Part shown: in pieces, positions 17,340 through 25,451 of the stretch | Numbering within the stretch: position 1 is the stretch's first letter | Layout of the letters: the number at the start of each line of letters is the position of its first letter | From: Actinoplanes nipponensis | Lineage (GTDB): Bacteria; Actinomycetota; Actinomycetes; Mycobacteriales; Micromonosporaceae | Assembly: GCF_016862275.1 (NCBI RefSeq) | Contig: NZ_BOMQ01000051.1 | Span: 119,445-183,444 of the forward strand | Direction: 5' to 3' | DNA length: 64,000 nucleotides | Notes under the pieces: generated by a model | Told to the model about the DNA's origin: nothing | Database searches by the model: none | What the model saw: the letters and a program-made list of their open reading frames with translations, nothing else | Program-made: the position numbers and the translations under genes

Positions 17340-20213
17340 TCAGCTGCTGAAGACCTCGAACTCCGCGGCCACCACGTTGGCCGCCGCGGGCGCCGCGCTC
17401 GCGCAGTCGCTCGCGCTGCGCGGGTCGTTCTCCCGCTCGCCGGCGTACAGCGGGTTGCCGGTGCACTGGTTGGTGAGCACCCGCAGCCGGACGTGGGTGG
17501 CCAGGACCGGGCGCACCGGGAACGACTTGATCAGCAGGTTCGGCACCTTGGGCCGGAACGACCCGGTGTCGAAGGCGTTGGCCGGGCTGGCGTAGGCCAC
17601 CCGGTAGCCGGCGTCGCTCGCGCAGTCGGCACCCGTGGTCGCGTTGCAGGTGAGGATCTCGAACTGGCGCACCGTGCTGTACATCGTCGCGGTCGCCGCG
17701 CCGGCGCCCGGGAAGGCGCTGAGCTGCACCCGGGAGACCAGCTTGGCGGACTCCGCCGGGAGGTCGACGGTGACCTGGCGGCCGGCCGCGCCGCCGGTGG
17801 CGGTCCAGGCCGTGCCCTCGGCGTCGTCGGTCAGCCGGCCCGGGTCGGCGCCGTCGCCGCTGATCGTGGCGCCGGACGCGGCCGAGGCCAGGTTGGCCGG
17901 CATGACCACGCCGACCGTCGCGGTGACCCCCGGGTAGACGGTCTGGGTGAACCGCTTGTGGCCGTAACCCGCGCCGATGGCCAGGAACCTGTACGTGCCC
18001 GGGGCCAGCGTCACGGTGGCCGGCAGGTCGGTCGCCGGGTCGGTGTCGGCGATCGGGACCGTGCCGAAGTCGTGGTCGCCGACGTAGAGCCGGACCGGCT
18101 TGCCCGACGCCTCGCCCAGCGCCTTGAAGGTGACCTCGACGTTGTCGGCGTACGGCGAGGCGAAGCTGGGCACGGGGTCGGTGTCGGACGGGCCGCTGGC
18201 CGCGCCGGCGCCCATGCCGCGGGCGGCGAACGCGTTCCACAGCAGGTCGGCGTTCGCGCCGTCGAAGCGCAGCGCGTCGGCGGTGATCATGTTGTCCCGC
18301 ATGTCCAGCATGCTGATCGAGCCGCTCGCCGCGAGCAGGAACGAGTCGAACACCAGCTGCGCCCAGCGCCGGTTGCCCGGGCACTCGGCCGCGGGTGTGG
18401 CGCCGGCCGCGCAGCTCTCCTGCAGCGCCCGGGTGCCGGTGCCGTAGCGGGCGACGAACGCGCGCCGCACGTCGAAGTTCGTGGCGCTCCAGATCTCACC
18501 GTCGGGGTGCACGGCCGCGCCGCGGTCGTAGCCGTAGTTCGAGTAGTTGAGCGGGCTGTTGCTCATGTCGTAGTTGCGGATGCCCGTGCTCAGGTCGCCG
18601 GTGACGTACGCGCCGGTGATGTACGGCGTGTTGCCCCGCGGGGTGTAGCCGCTCTCGAACAGGTACTCCATCGCCAGGAGGTCGGACCAGCTCTCCCCCA
18701 TCGCGCCGCCCTGGCTGGAGCTGATGCCGCTGTCCGGCCCGGCGATCATCCGGTTGCTGACCGCGTGGGTGTACTCGTGCCCGATCACCGTCATGTCGAA
18801 GTCGCCGTCGACGCAGGGCGGGTACGCGCTGCCGGCGAACGGCTGCCACATGTACATGTTCGTGGTCGGCTGCATGCCGTCCGGCGGCGTCGCCTGGTTG
18901 GCGTTGTTGCGCGTGGTCGCCGTGGCCGCGCCCTGCTGGGCGTTGCCGCGCTCGGCGTCCCCGCCCTTGCCGTAGGGCCCGGTGTTGGTCTTCTGCAGGT
19001 TCCAGGTCGCCTCGGTGAAGCCCAGCCCGTACGACCAGTCGTGCATGCGGTTGTGCATGGCGAACAGGTTCGCGGTGGCGGCGTCGGCGTCGGCCTGCTC
19101 CGGCGAGGTCAGCGCGTTCGGGTCGCACCGGCTGGTGTTCCACTGGTTGGTGAACGGGTAGACGTACTCGCGGTCGGGCCGGCTCGCCGCGGGCACCGCC
19201 GGCGCCCCGTTGCCCCACAGCCGCACCGCGTCGGCGGAGTTGCCGCTGCTGGTGAAGGTGGGGGTGCCGGTGGCCGGGTCGACGTCCCAGGGCTTGCCGG
19301 TGGCCGGGTCGAGGACCTGGCGGGCGCAGCCGGTGGCGGCGGTGGCGCACCAGAGCTGGCGGGTGTCGGTGCCGGCCGCGGTCGGGGTGGCCGGGAAGAC
19401 CTTCCAGTGCGGGTCGTCCTCGGCGAAGTTGACGAGGTTCTCCCGGATCAGCACCTTGCCGTCGCGGGCGTCGACGTAGGTGGTGTAGCCGAGCGGGTGC
19501 TCGGCGTCGTTGGACAGCACCACGACCTGGTAGGCCGCGCGCGGGGCGGCGCCGGGCATGGGCACGGCGACCTGCTTGACGCGGGAGTCGGCGAGTTGGT
19601 CGCGGGCGATGCCGGCGTCCTGCAGCGCCGCCGCCAGGGCGGCGTCGGGGGTGAGCGTGGCGGCGGCCGGGGCGGCGGTGCGCGGGCTCAGCGACGAGGT
19701 GACCCGCAGCACGTCGCCGCCCTTGACCGCCACGGCGACCAGGCCGTCGTGGGCGGCGGGCAGGCCGCCGTACCGCTGGCGCAGCAGCACGACCGTGCCG
19801 TTGCCGACCTTGGTCTCGGCGACGGTCTCGAGGTCGTCGACCGCCGCCGTCTTCAGCGAGAAGAGCCCGACCCTGTTCTTGAGGAAGCCGCGAGCGACCG
19901 CCTCGGCGTCGCCCTTGAGCCCCGCCGCCAGCTTGCCCTTGGCCGGGGTGACCGAGGCCGGGGTGCCGAGCTTGTTCCAGCGGGTGACCAGGTTGTCGTC
20001 GCGGACCAGCGAGCGCTGGCCGGCGGTGGGGGCGGCGCTGCCGCCGCGGTTGTCGACGAAGGCGTACTCGTCGTCGAGGTGCTCGCCGGTCAGCGGCGTG
20101 GCCGCGGCCGGCGGCTGGTCGGCGGGAGCCGCGGTGGCGCCGATGGGCGCGGCGGCGATGATCGTGGTCGCGGCAAGGATTCCGGCGACGGCGGACCGTC
20201 TGCGTAAACGCAC
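17340..20213 (-). CDS. Secreted M36 family (fungalysin) zinc metalloprotease
   Basis: This 957-residue protease has a signal peptide (to about residue 29), an FTP/PepSY-like propeptide (~40-220) and an M36 catalytic domain with HEYTH at about residues 479-483 followed by GESWSDLLAMEYL carrying the third zinc ligand. C-terminal beta-rich segments, one with TLAPGTYRFLAIGAGYG, precede a discoidin-like end with cysteines. It should be secreted and self-activated by removal of the propeptide. The GTG start at 20213 has AGGAGG 5 nt upstream. It lies 75 bp from the lysozyme gene on the same strand, so both exoenzymes may be expressed together. Confidence 0.95.
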   Translation of the reverse strand: MRLRRRSAVAGILAATTIIAAAPIGATAAPADQPPAAATPLTGEHLDDEYAFVDNRGGSAAPTAGQRSLVRDDNLVTRWNKLGTPASVTPAKGKLAAGLKGDAEAVARGFLKNRVGLFSLKTAAVDDLETVAETKVGNGTVVLLRQRYGGLPAAHDGLVAVAVKGGDVLRVTSSLSPRTAAPAAATLTPDAALAAALQDAGIARDQLADSRVKQVAVPMPGAAPRAAYQVVVLSNDAEHPLGYTTYVDARDGKVLIRENLVNFAEDDPHWKVFPATPTAAGTDTRQLWCATAATGCARQVLDPATGKPWDVDPATGTPTFTSSGNSADAVRLWGNGAPAVPAASRPDREYVYPFTNQWNTSRCDPNALTSPEQADADAATANLFAMHNRMHDWSYGLGFTEATWNLQKTNTGPYGKGGDAERGNAQQGAATATTRNNANQATPPDGMQPTTNMYMWQPFAGSAYPPCVDGDFDMTVIGHEYTHAVSNRMIAGPDSGISSSQGGAMGESWSDLLAMEYLFESGYTPRGNTPYITGAYVTGDLSTGIRNYDMSNSPLNYSNYGYDRGAAVHPDGEIWSATNFDVRRAFVARYGTGTRALQESCAAGATPAAECPGNRRWAQLVFDSFLLAASGSISMLDMRDNMITADALRFDGANADLLWNAFAARGMGAGAASGPSDTDPVPSFASPYADNVEVTFKALGEASGKPVRLYVGDHDFGTVPIADTDPATDLPATVTLAPGTYRFLAIGAGYGHKRFTQTVYPGVTATVGVVMPANLASAASGATISGDGADPGRLTDDAEGTAWTATGGAAGRQVTVDLPAESAKLVSRVQLSAFPGAGAATATMYSTVRQFEILTCNATTGADCASDAGYRVAYASPANAFDTGSFRPKVPNLLIKSFPVRPVLATHVRLRVLTNQCTGNPLYAGERENDPRSASDCASAAPAAANVVAAEFEVFSS

Positions 20214-20366
20214 GCATGCCTCCTGGGATCGGCTGGAGGATCTCCCCAGACGTCCGAGACATTACGCTTTGATCGACAGTCATAGATGAACGAATTGTTG
20301 CAACCGTGACGGCGGCCCTCGACCGGGCCGCCCGGCGGAGGTTAGGTTGTCGGCAGGGGGCCGCCG

Positions 20367-21815
20367 ATGACCACGCTTGACGTTCTCGCCGCCCGGCTGC
20401 GCGCCGAGCTGGGCGCCGACCGGATCGTGAACGACCGGCAGGAGCTGCGCACCTACGAGTGCGACGGGCTGGCGCACTACAAGGTCGTGCCCGGCCTGGT
20501 GGTGCTGCCCCGGGACGCGGCCGAGTGCGCCCGCACGGTCCGGGCCTGCGTCGCGGCCGGCGTGCCGTACGTGGCCCGCGGCTCGGGCACCGGGCTCTCC
20601 GGCGGGGCCCTGCCGCACGCCGAGGGCGTGCTGATCGTGACCTCGCGGATGCGCGCCATCGTCGAGGTCGCGCCGGACGACGAACGCGCCGTCGTCGAGC
20701 CGGGCGTCATCAACCTGCACGTGACCAGGGCCGCCACCCCGCACGGCTACTACTACGCCCCCGACCCGTCCAGCCAGCAGATCTGCTCGATCGGCGGCAA
20801 CGTGGCGGAGAACTCCGGCGGCGCGCACTGCCTCAAGTACGGCTTCACCACCAACCACGTGACCGGCGCCGAGGTGGTCACCCCGGACGGCGAGCTGATC
20901 GAGCTCGGCGGGCGGGCGCCGGACCCGCCCGGTTACGACCTGCTCGGCGCGTTCGTCGGCTCGGAGGGCACGCTGGGCATCGCCACCCGGGTCACCGTCC
21001 GGCTGACCCGGCTGCCGGAGTCCGTGCGGACCCTGCTGGCCGCCTTCGCCACCACCGACCAGGCCGGCGCCGCCACCTCGGCGATCATCGCCGCCGGGGT
21101 CGTGCCGGCCGCCGTCGAGATGATGGACGCGCTCGCCATCGAGGCCGCCGAGGCGGCCGTGGCCTGCGGCTACCCGCCGGGCGCGGGCGCGGTGCTGATC
21201 GTCGAGCTGGACGGCCCGGCCGCCGAGGTGGACGCCCAGTTCGACCAGGTGACCGCCCTGTGCGAGGCGAACGGCGCGTTCGAGCTGCGGATCGCGGCCG
21301 ACGCGGCCCAGCGGGCGCTGTTCTGGAAGGGCCGCAAGTCGGCCTTCGCCGCGGTCGGGCGGATCAGCCCCGACTACATCGTGCAGGACGGGGTGATCCC
21401 GCGCACCGCGCTGCCCGAGGTGCTGCACCGCATCGGCGAGGTGGCCCGCGAGCACGGCGTCCGGGTGGCCAACGTCTTCCACGCCGGCGACGGCAACCTG
21501 CACCCGCTGGTGCTGTTCGACGACGCCGTGCCCGGCGAGGCCGGGCGGGCCGAGGAGGTGTCGGGCGCGATCATCGACCTGTGCATCGAGTACGGCGGCT
21601 CGATCACCGGCGAGCACGGGGTCGGCATGGACAAGGCCAAGTACATGCCGCGGATGTTCACCGACGACGACCTCGAGACGATGCACCTGCTGCGCTGCGC
21701 GTTCGACCCCGACGGGCTGGCCAACCCGGGCAAGGTCTTCCCCACCCCGCGGCTGTGCGGCGAGGTGCCCCGCCGGCACCGGGCCGGCGAGCCGGCCGCG
21801 GCGGAGCTGTTCTGA
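20367..21815 (+). CDS. glcD: Glycolate oxidase subunit GlcD (FAD-linked oxidase)
   Basis: This 482-residue flavoprotein oxidises glycolate (or D-lactate) to the keto acid. The FAD-binding PCMH domain is at the N-terminus (VPYVARGSGTGLSGGALP, then SIGGNVAENSGGAHCLKYGFTTNHV), and the FAD-oxidase C domain ends with GDGNLHPL and GSITGEHGVGMDKAKYM. It is the first gene of a glcDEF operon; its TGA overlaps the next ATG by one base. Confidence 0.95.
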   Translation: MTTLDVLAARLRAELGADRIVNDRQELRTYECDGLAHYKVVPGLVVLPRDAAECARTVRACVAAGVPYVARGSGTGLSGGALPHAEGVLIVTSRMRAIVEVAPDDERAVVEPGVINLHVTRAATPHGYYYAPDPSSQQICSIGGNVAENSGGAHCLKYGFTTNHVTGAEVVTPDGELIELGGRAPDPPGYDLLGAFVGSEGTLGIATRVTVRLTRLPESVRTLLAAFATTDQAGAATSAIIAAGVVPAAVEMMDALAIEAAEAAVACGYPPGAGAVLIVELDGPAAEVDAQFDQVTALCEANGAFELRIAADAAQRALFWKGRKSAFAAVGRISPDYIVQDGVIPRTALPEVLHRIGEVAREHGVRVANVFHAGDGNLHPLVLFDDAVPGEAGRAEEVSGAIIDLCIEYGGSITGEHGVGMDKAKYMPRMFTDDDLETMHLLRCAFDPDGLANPGKVFPTPRLCGEVPRRHRAGEPAAAELF

Positions 21816-22948
21816 TGTGGACGACGGCCGGTGCGCAGGACACCGTCGCCGGCGTGCCGGCCCGGTTCGTGGCGGCCCCGGCGAGCACCGAGGAGGCCGC
21901 GGCGGTGCTGGCGGCGGCCGCCCGCGACGACCTGGCCGTGGTGGTCCGCGGCGGCGGCACCAAGCTGGACTGGGGCGTGCCGCCGCGCCGGCTCGACCTG
22001 ATCGTGGACACCCGCCGGCTCACCGGGGTGGTCGAGCACGCGGCCGGCGACCTCATCACCGTGGTCCGGGCCGGCACCCCGCTCGCCGCCCTCGACCTGC
22101 CCGGCCAGCAGCTCGCGCTGGACTCGCCGCTGCCCGGCGCCACCGTGGGCGGCACCGTGGCGGTCAACACCAGCGGGCCCCGGCGGATGCTCTACGGCAC
22201 GGCCCGCGACCTGCTGATCGGCGTGACGGTGGTCCGGCCCGACGGCCGGGTGGCCCACTCCGGCGGCAAGGTCGTCAAGAACGTCGCGGGCTACGACCTG
22301 GGCAAGCTCTTCACCGGCGCGTACGGCACCCTGGGGCTGGTCACCGAGTGCGCGTTCCGCCTGCACCCGGTGCCCCCGGTCGCGGCGATCGTGCGGCGCA
22401 CGGCGCCGGCCGACCGGATCGGCGCGCTGCTGGCCGCCGTCCGGGCCGAGCAGGCGGTGCCGTCCGCGGTCGAGCTGGACGCCCCGGCCGAGGGCGAGGT
22501 GACCCTCGCGGTGCTGGTCGAGGGCACCGCCGCCGGGGTGCGGGACCGCGCCGCCCGGCTGGAGAAGGTGCTCGGCGGGCCGGCCACGGACGAGTTCCCG
22601 CCCTGGTGGGGCCGCTACCCGTGGGACAGCGTGGGGATGAAGCTGACCGTGCCGCTGTCGCGGGTGCCGGATCTGCTCGGGCTGGGCGCGGCGGTACGGG
22701 GTTCGGCCGGCACCGGCGTGCTCTACGCCGATGTGCCGGTGGCGTCGGCGCCCGCGGTGGTGGAGCGGCTGCGGGCGGCCGCCGTCCGCGCGGGCGGGCA
22801 CGCCGTGGTGCTGACCGCCCCGCCGGCGGTGCGCGAGGTCGTGGACATGTGGGGGCCGGTGGCCGGGCTGGCGCTGATGCGCCGGGTCAAGGACCGCTTC
22901 GACCCGGAACACCGGTTCGCGCCGGGACGCTTCGTGGGAGGCATCTGA
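21815..22948 (+). CDS. glcE: Glycolate oxidase subunit GlcE (FAD-binding)
   Basis: The 377-residue second flavoprotein subunit has PCMH features VVRGGGTKLDWG, GATVGGTVAVNTSGP and GKVVKNVAGYDLGKLFTGAYGTLG. It is shorter than GlcD, as usual. Start and stop overlap the neighbours (TGATG at both junctions), so the three subunits should be made in step. Confidence 0.95.
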   Translation: MWTTAGAQDTVAGVPARFVAAPASTEEAAAVLAAAARDDLAVVVRGGGTKLDWGVPPRRLDLIVDTRRLTGVVEHAAGDLITVVRAGTPLAALDLPGQQLALDSPLPGATVGGTVAVNTSGPRRMLYGTARDLLIGVTVVRPDGRVAHSGGKVVKNVAGYDLGKLFTGAYGTLGLVTECAFRLHPVPPVAAIVRRTAPADRIGALLAAVRAEQAVPSAVELDAPAEGEVTLAVLVEGTAAGVRDRAARLEKVLGGPATDEFPPWWGRYPWDSVGMKLTVPLSRVPDLLGLGAAVRGSAGTGVLYADVPVASAPAVVERLRAAAVRAGGHAVVLTAPPAVREVVDMWGPVAGLALMRRVKDRFDPEHRFAPGRFVGGI

Positions 22949-24321
22949 TGGTCGACACCCCGCACGGCAGCCGGCCCGCGCCGCCCGACGTGCTCGGGCC
23001 GGTGGCCGGCGAGCCGGCCTTCGACGGGCACCGCCCGCCGCGGCGCGAGCTGGTGGACGACTGCGTGCACTGCGGCTTCTGCCTGACCACCTGCCCGACG
23101 TACGTGCTGTGGGGCGAGGAGATGGACTCCCCGCGCGGGCGGATCTACCTGATGAAGCAGGGGCTGGACGGCGAGCCGATGACCGACTCGCTGGTGCGGC
23201 ACATGGACGCCTGCCTCGGGTGCATGGCGTGCGTGACGGCGTGCCCGTCCGGGGTGCGCTACGACCGGCTGATCGAGGACACCCGCGCGCAGGTGGAGCG
23301 GCGGCACACCCGGCCGCCCCGGCAGCGGGCGCTGCGCGGGGCTATCTTCGCGCTGTTCCCGTACCCCCGGCGGCTGCGCCTGCTGCGCGGGCCGCTGCGC
23401 GCGTACCAGGCCAGCGGCCTGCAGCGCCTGGTCGGCCGCAGCGGCCTGCTGCCGCGGCTGGCGCCCACGCTGGCCACCCTCGAGTCCCTGGCCCCGCCGC
23501 TGACCCGGGTGCCGCGCCCGCCGCGCCGGGTGCCGGCCCGCGGCCCGCGGCGCGCGGTCGTGGGGGTGCTGACCGGCTGTGTGCAGAGCGCGTTCTTCCC
23601 CGACGTGAACGCGGCCACGATCCGGGTGCTGGCCGCCGAGGGCTGCGAGGTCGTCGTGCCGCCGCAGGGCTGCTGCGGCGCGCTGAGCATGCACAACGGG
23701 CGCGAACGGGAGGCCCAGGGCTTCGCCCGCAAGCTCATCGACAGCTTCACCCGGGCCGGCGTCGAGCACGTGGTGGTCAACGCGGCCGGCTGCGGCTCCT
23801 CCATGAAGGAGTACGCCGACCTGTTGCGCGACGACCCCCGGTACGCCGAACGGGCGGCGGCGTTCGCGGCCCGGGTGCGCGACCTGTCGGAGATCCTCGT
23901 CGAGCTGGGCCCGGTGGCGCCGCGCCAGCCGCTGCCGGTGACGGTGGCGTATCACGACGCCTGTCACCTCGCCCACGCCCAGGGCGTACGGGCCCAGCCG
24001 CGGGCCCTGCTGGCCGGTGTTCCGGGGCTGACGGTCCGGGAGATCGCCGATCCGGAGATCTGCTGCGGCTCGGCCGGCGTCTGGAACGTGCTGAACCCTC
24101 AGCCGGCGGCCGAGCTGGGCGACCGCAAGGCCCGCGACGTGCTGGCCACCGGCGCGCAGCTGCTGGTGACGGCCAACCCCGGCTGCCTGATGCAGGTGGC
24201 GGCCGCGGTGCAGCGCCTCGGCGGCGAGATCGCGCTGGCGCACACCGCCCGGGTGCTGGACGCGTCCATCCGCGGCCTGCCGGTGAGCGCGCTGCTTCAG
24301 CCGGCGAGCTCCGCGAGGTAG
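22948..24321 (+). CDS. glcF: Glycolate oxidase iron-sulfur subunit GlcF
   Basis: The 457-residue subunit carries two 4Fe-4S clusters (CVHCGFCLTTCPTY around residue 35 and CLGCMACVTACPSG around 92) and two CCG-type cysteine-rich domains (PQGCCGALSMH and ICCGSAGVWN), the usual electron-transfer layout. It passes electrons from GlcDE to the membrane. The last 25 bp overlap the convergent TetR gene. Confidence 0.95.
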   Translation: MVDTPHGSRPAPPDVLGPVAGEPAFDGHRPPRRELVDDCVHCGFCLTTCPTYVLWGEEMDSPRGRIYLMKQGLDGEPMTDSLVRHMDACLGCMACVTACPSGVRYDRLIEDTRAQVERRHTRPPRQRALRGAIFALFPYPRRLRLLRGPLRAYQASGLQRLVGRSGLLPRLAPTLATLESLAPPLTRVPRPPRRVPARGPRRAVVGVLTGCVQSAFFPDVNAATIRVLAAEGCEVVVPPQGCCGALSMHNGREREAQGFARKLIDSFTRAGVEHVVVNAAGCGSSMKEYADLLRDDPRYAERAAAFAARVRDLSEILVELGPVAPRQPLPVTVAYHDACHLAHAQGVRAQPRALLAGVPGLTVREIADPEICCGSAGVWNVLNPQPAAELGDRKARDVLATGAQLLVTANPGCLMQVAAAVQRLGGEIALAHTARVLDASIRGLPVSALLQPASSAR

Positions 24322-24857
24322 GCGTCGAGCTCGGCCACCGCCGCCTCCGGGCTCAGGTGGCCGGCCATGATCTGCAGGGAGAGCCCGTCGACCAGCGCGT
24401 GCAGCCGGCGCGCCACCGCCTCGCCGCCGGCGCCCAGCTGGGCGGCCAGGCTGCGGCACAGTTCATACAGCGCGGCGTGCTGCTGGCGCTGCACCCGGGC
24501 CAGCGCGGGATCACCCAGGCCGAGGGCCAGGAACGCGAACGAGATCGAGGCCTCGATGCGCCGTTCGGTGTCCAGCGGCATGACCTCCAGCAGCACGGCC
24601 CGCACCTGCGCGCGGGGCGGCCCGGGCGGGTCCAGGTCGCGGATCCGCGCGGTGGCCCGCTCGGTGACCTGCTCGCAGGCGAAGGCGAGCAGCTCGCCGC
24701 GGGTGGCGAAGTAGTGCCGCAGCGCGCCGGACGACCAGCCGGACTCGGCGGCCACCGCGCGGATGGAGACCTCGGCGACCCCGTCGCGGGCGATGACCCG
24801 CCAGACCGCCGCGGCGAGCTCGCGGCGGCGGGCGGCATGGTCCACGAGCTTCGGCAC
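24297..24857 (-). CDS. TetR-family transcriptional regulator
   Basis: The 186-residue repressor has an N-terminal HTH (AEVSIRAVAAESGWSSGALRHYFATRGELLAFA) and a helical ligand domain. I chose GTG 24857 because it puts the HTH at the normal distance. It is divergent from a membrane-protein gene, and a perfect 13-bp inverted repeat lies in the 66-bp gap, so it should repress both genes. The ligand is unknown. The resemblance to BetI/AcrR-like regulators is general only. Confidence 0.92.
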   Translation of the reverse strand: MPKLVDHAARRRELAAAVWRVIARDGVAEVSIRAVAAESGWSSGALRHYFATRGELLAFACEQVTERATARIRDLDPPGPPRAQVRAVLLEVMPLDTERRIEASISFAFLALGLGDPALARVQRQQHAALYELCRSLAAQLGAGGEAVARRLHALVDGLSLQIMAGHLSPEAAVAELDAYLAELAG

Positions 24858-24870
24858 CCGCCGATTATGG

Positions 24871-24905
24871 CACGACTGTGTTATCAAGGAAGTAACACAG
24901 TCGTG
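24871..24905. promoter_or_regulatory. Operator: perfect 13-bp inverted repeat for the adjacent TetR
   Basis: CACGACTGTGTTA (24871-24883) and its exact complement TAACACAGTCGTG (24893-24905) flank a 9-bp spacer. The site sits 13 bp from the TetR start and 18 bp from the membrane-protein start, where it could block both promoters. Confidence 0.85.
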
Positions 24906-24923
24906 CGATAACGGGGAGGCTTC

Positions 24924-25451
24924 ATGGTCGCGCTCATCGTCGCCTGCGAGATCGGGTTCTGGGTGCTGCTCGGCGCCGCGCTGGTGGCCCGCTACCCGCT
25001 GCGGGCCCGGGCGCTGAGCACCGCGCTGCTGCTCGCGGTGCCGCTGGTCGACGTCGTGCTGCTGGCCGCGACCGTGGTGGACCTGCGCCGCGGCGGCACG
25101 GCCGGCGTCACCCACGGCCTGTCGGCCGTCTACCTCGGCATCTCGGTGGCCTTCGGCCACCAGCTGGTCGCCGGGGCCGACCAGTGGTTCGCCCACCGGT
25201 TCGCAGGTGGGCCCGCACCGGTACGCCCACCGCGTACCGGGCGGGCCCACGCCGCCCGCGAGCGCCGGCAGTGGCTGAGGCATGCGTTGGCCTATGCCCT
25301 CGCCGCCGCCGTGCTCGCCGTCCTCACCCTCGCCGTCGGCGACCCCGGACGGACCGCCGCGCTGTGGTCCGTGCTGGGTCCGTGGACCCTGGTCCTGGTC
25401 ATCGACTTCGTGGTGTCGTTCAGTTACACCGTCTCGCCCCGCGCGAAGTAG
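24924..25451 (+). CDS. Membrane protein controlled by divergent TetR
   Basis: A 175-residue protein with about five hydrophobic helices and a basic loop (RTGRAHAARERRQWLRHAL) between helices 3 and 4. A GGGGAGG ribosome-binding site precedes the ATG. Pairing with a TetR across a shared operator is typical of small exporters or permeability factors, but no transporter family is recognised. It converges directly onto the rhamnogalacturonan lyase gene. Confidence 0.8.
   Translation: MVALIVACEIGFWVLLGAALVARYPLRARALSTALLLAVPLVDVVLLAATVVDLRRGGTAGVTHGLSAVYLGISVAFGHQLVAGADQWFAHRFAGGPAPVRPPRTGRAHAARERRQWLRHALAYALAAAVLAVLTLAVGDPGRTAALWSVLGPWTLVLVIDFVVSFSYTVSPRAK

Noticed and set aside
17340..20207. A very long plus-strand reading frame (from 16953) opposite the M36 protease
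   Set aside because: It is the complement of a clear protease gene, is Val/Gly/Arg/Ala-rich and has no domain; a product of high GC.
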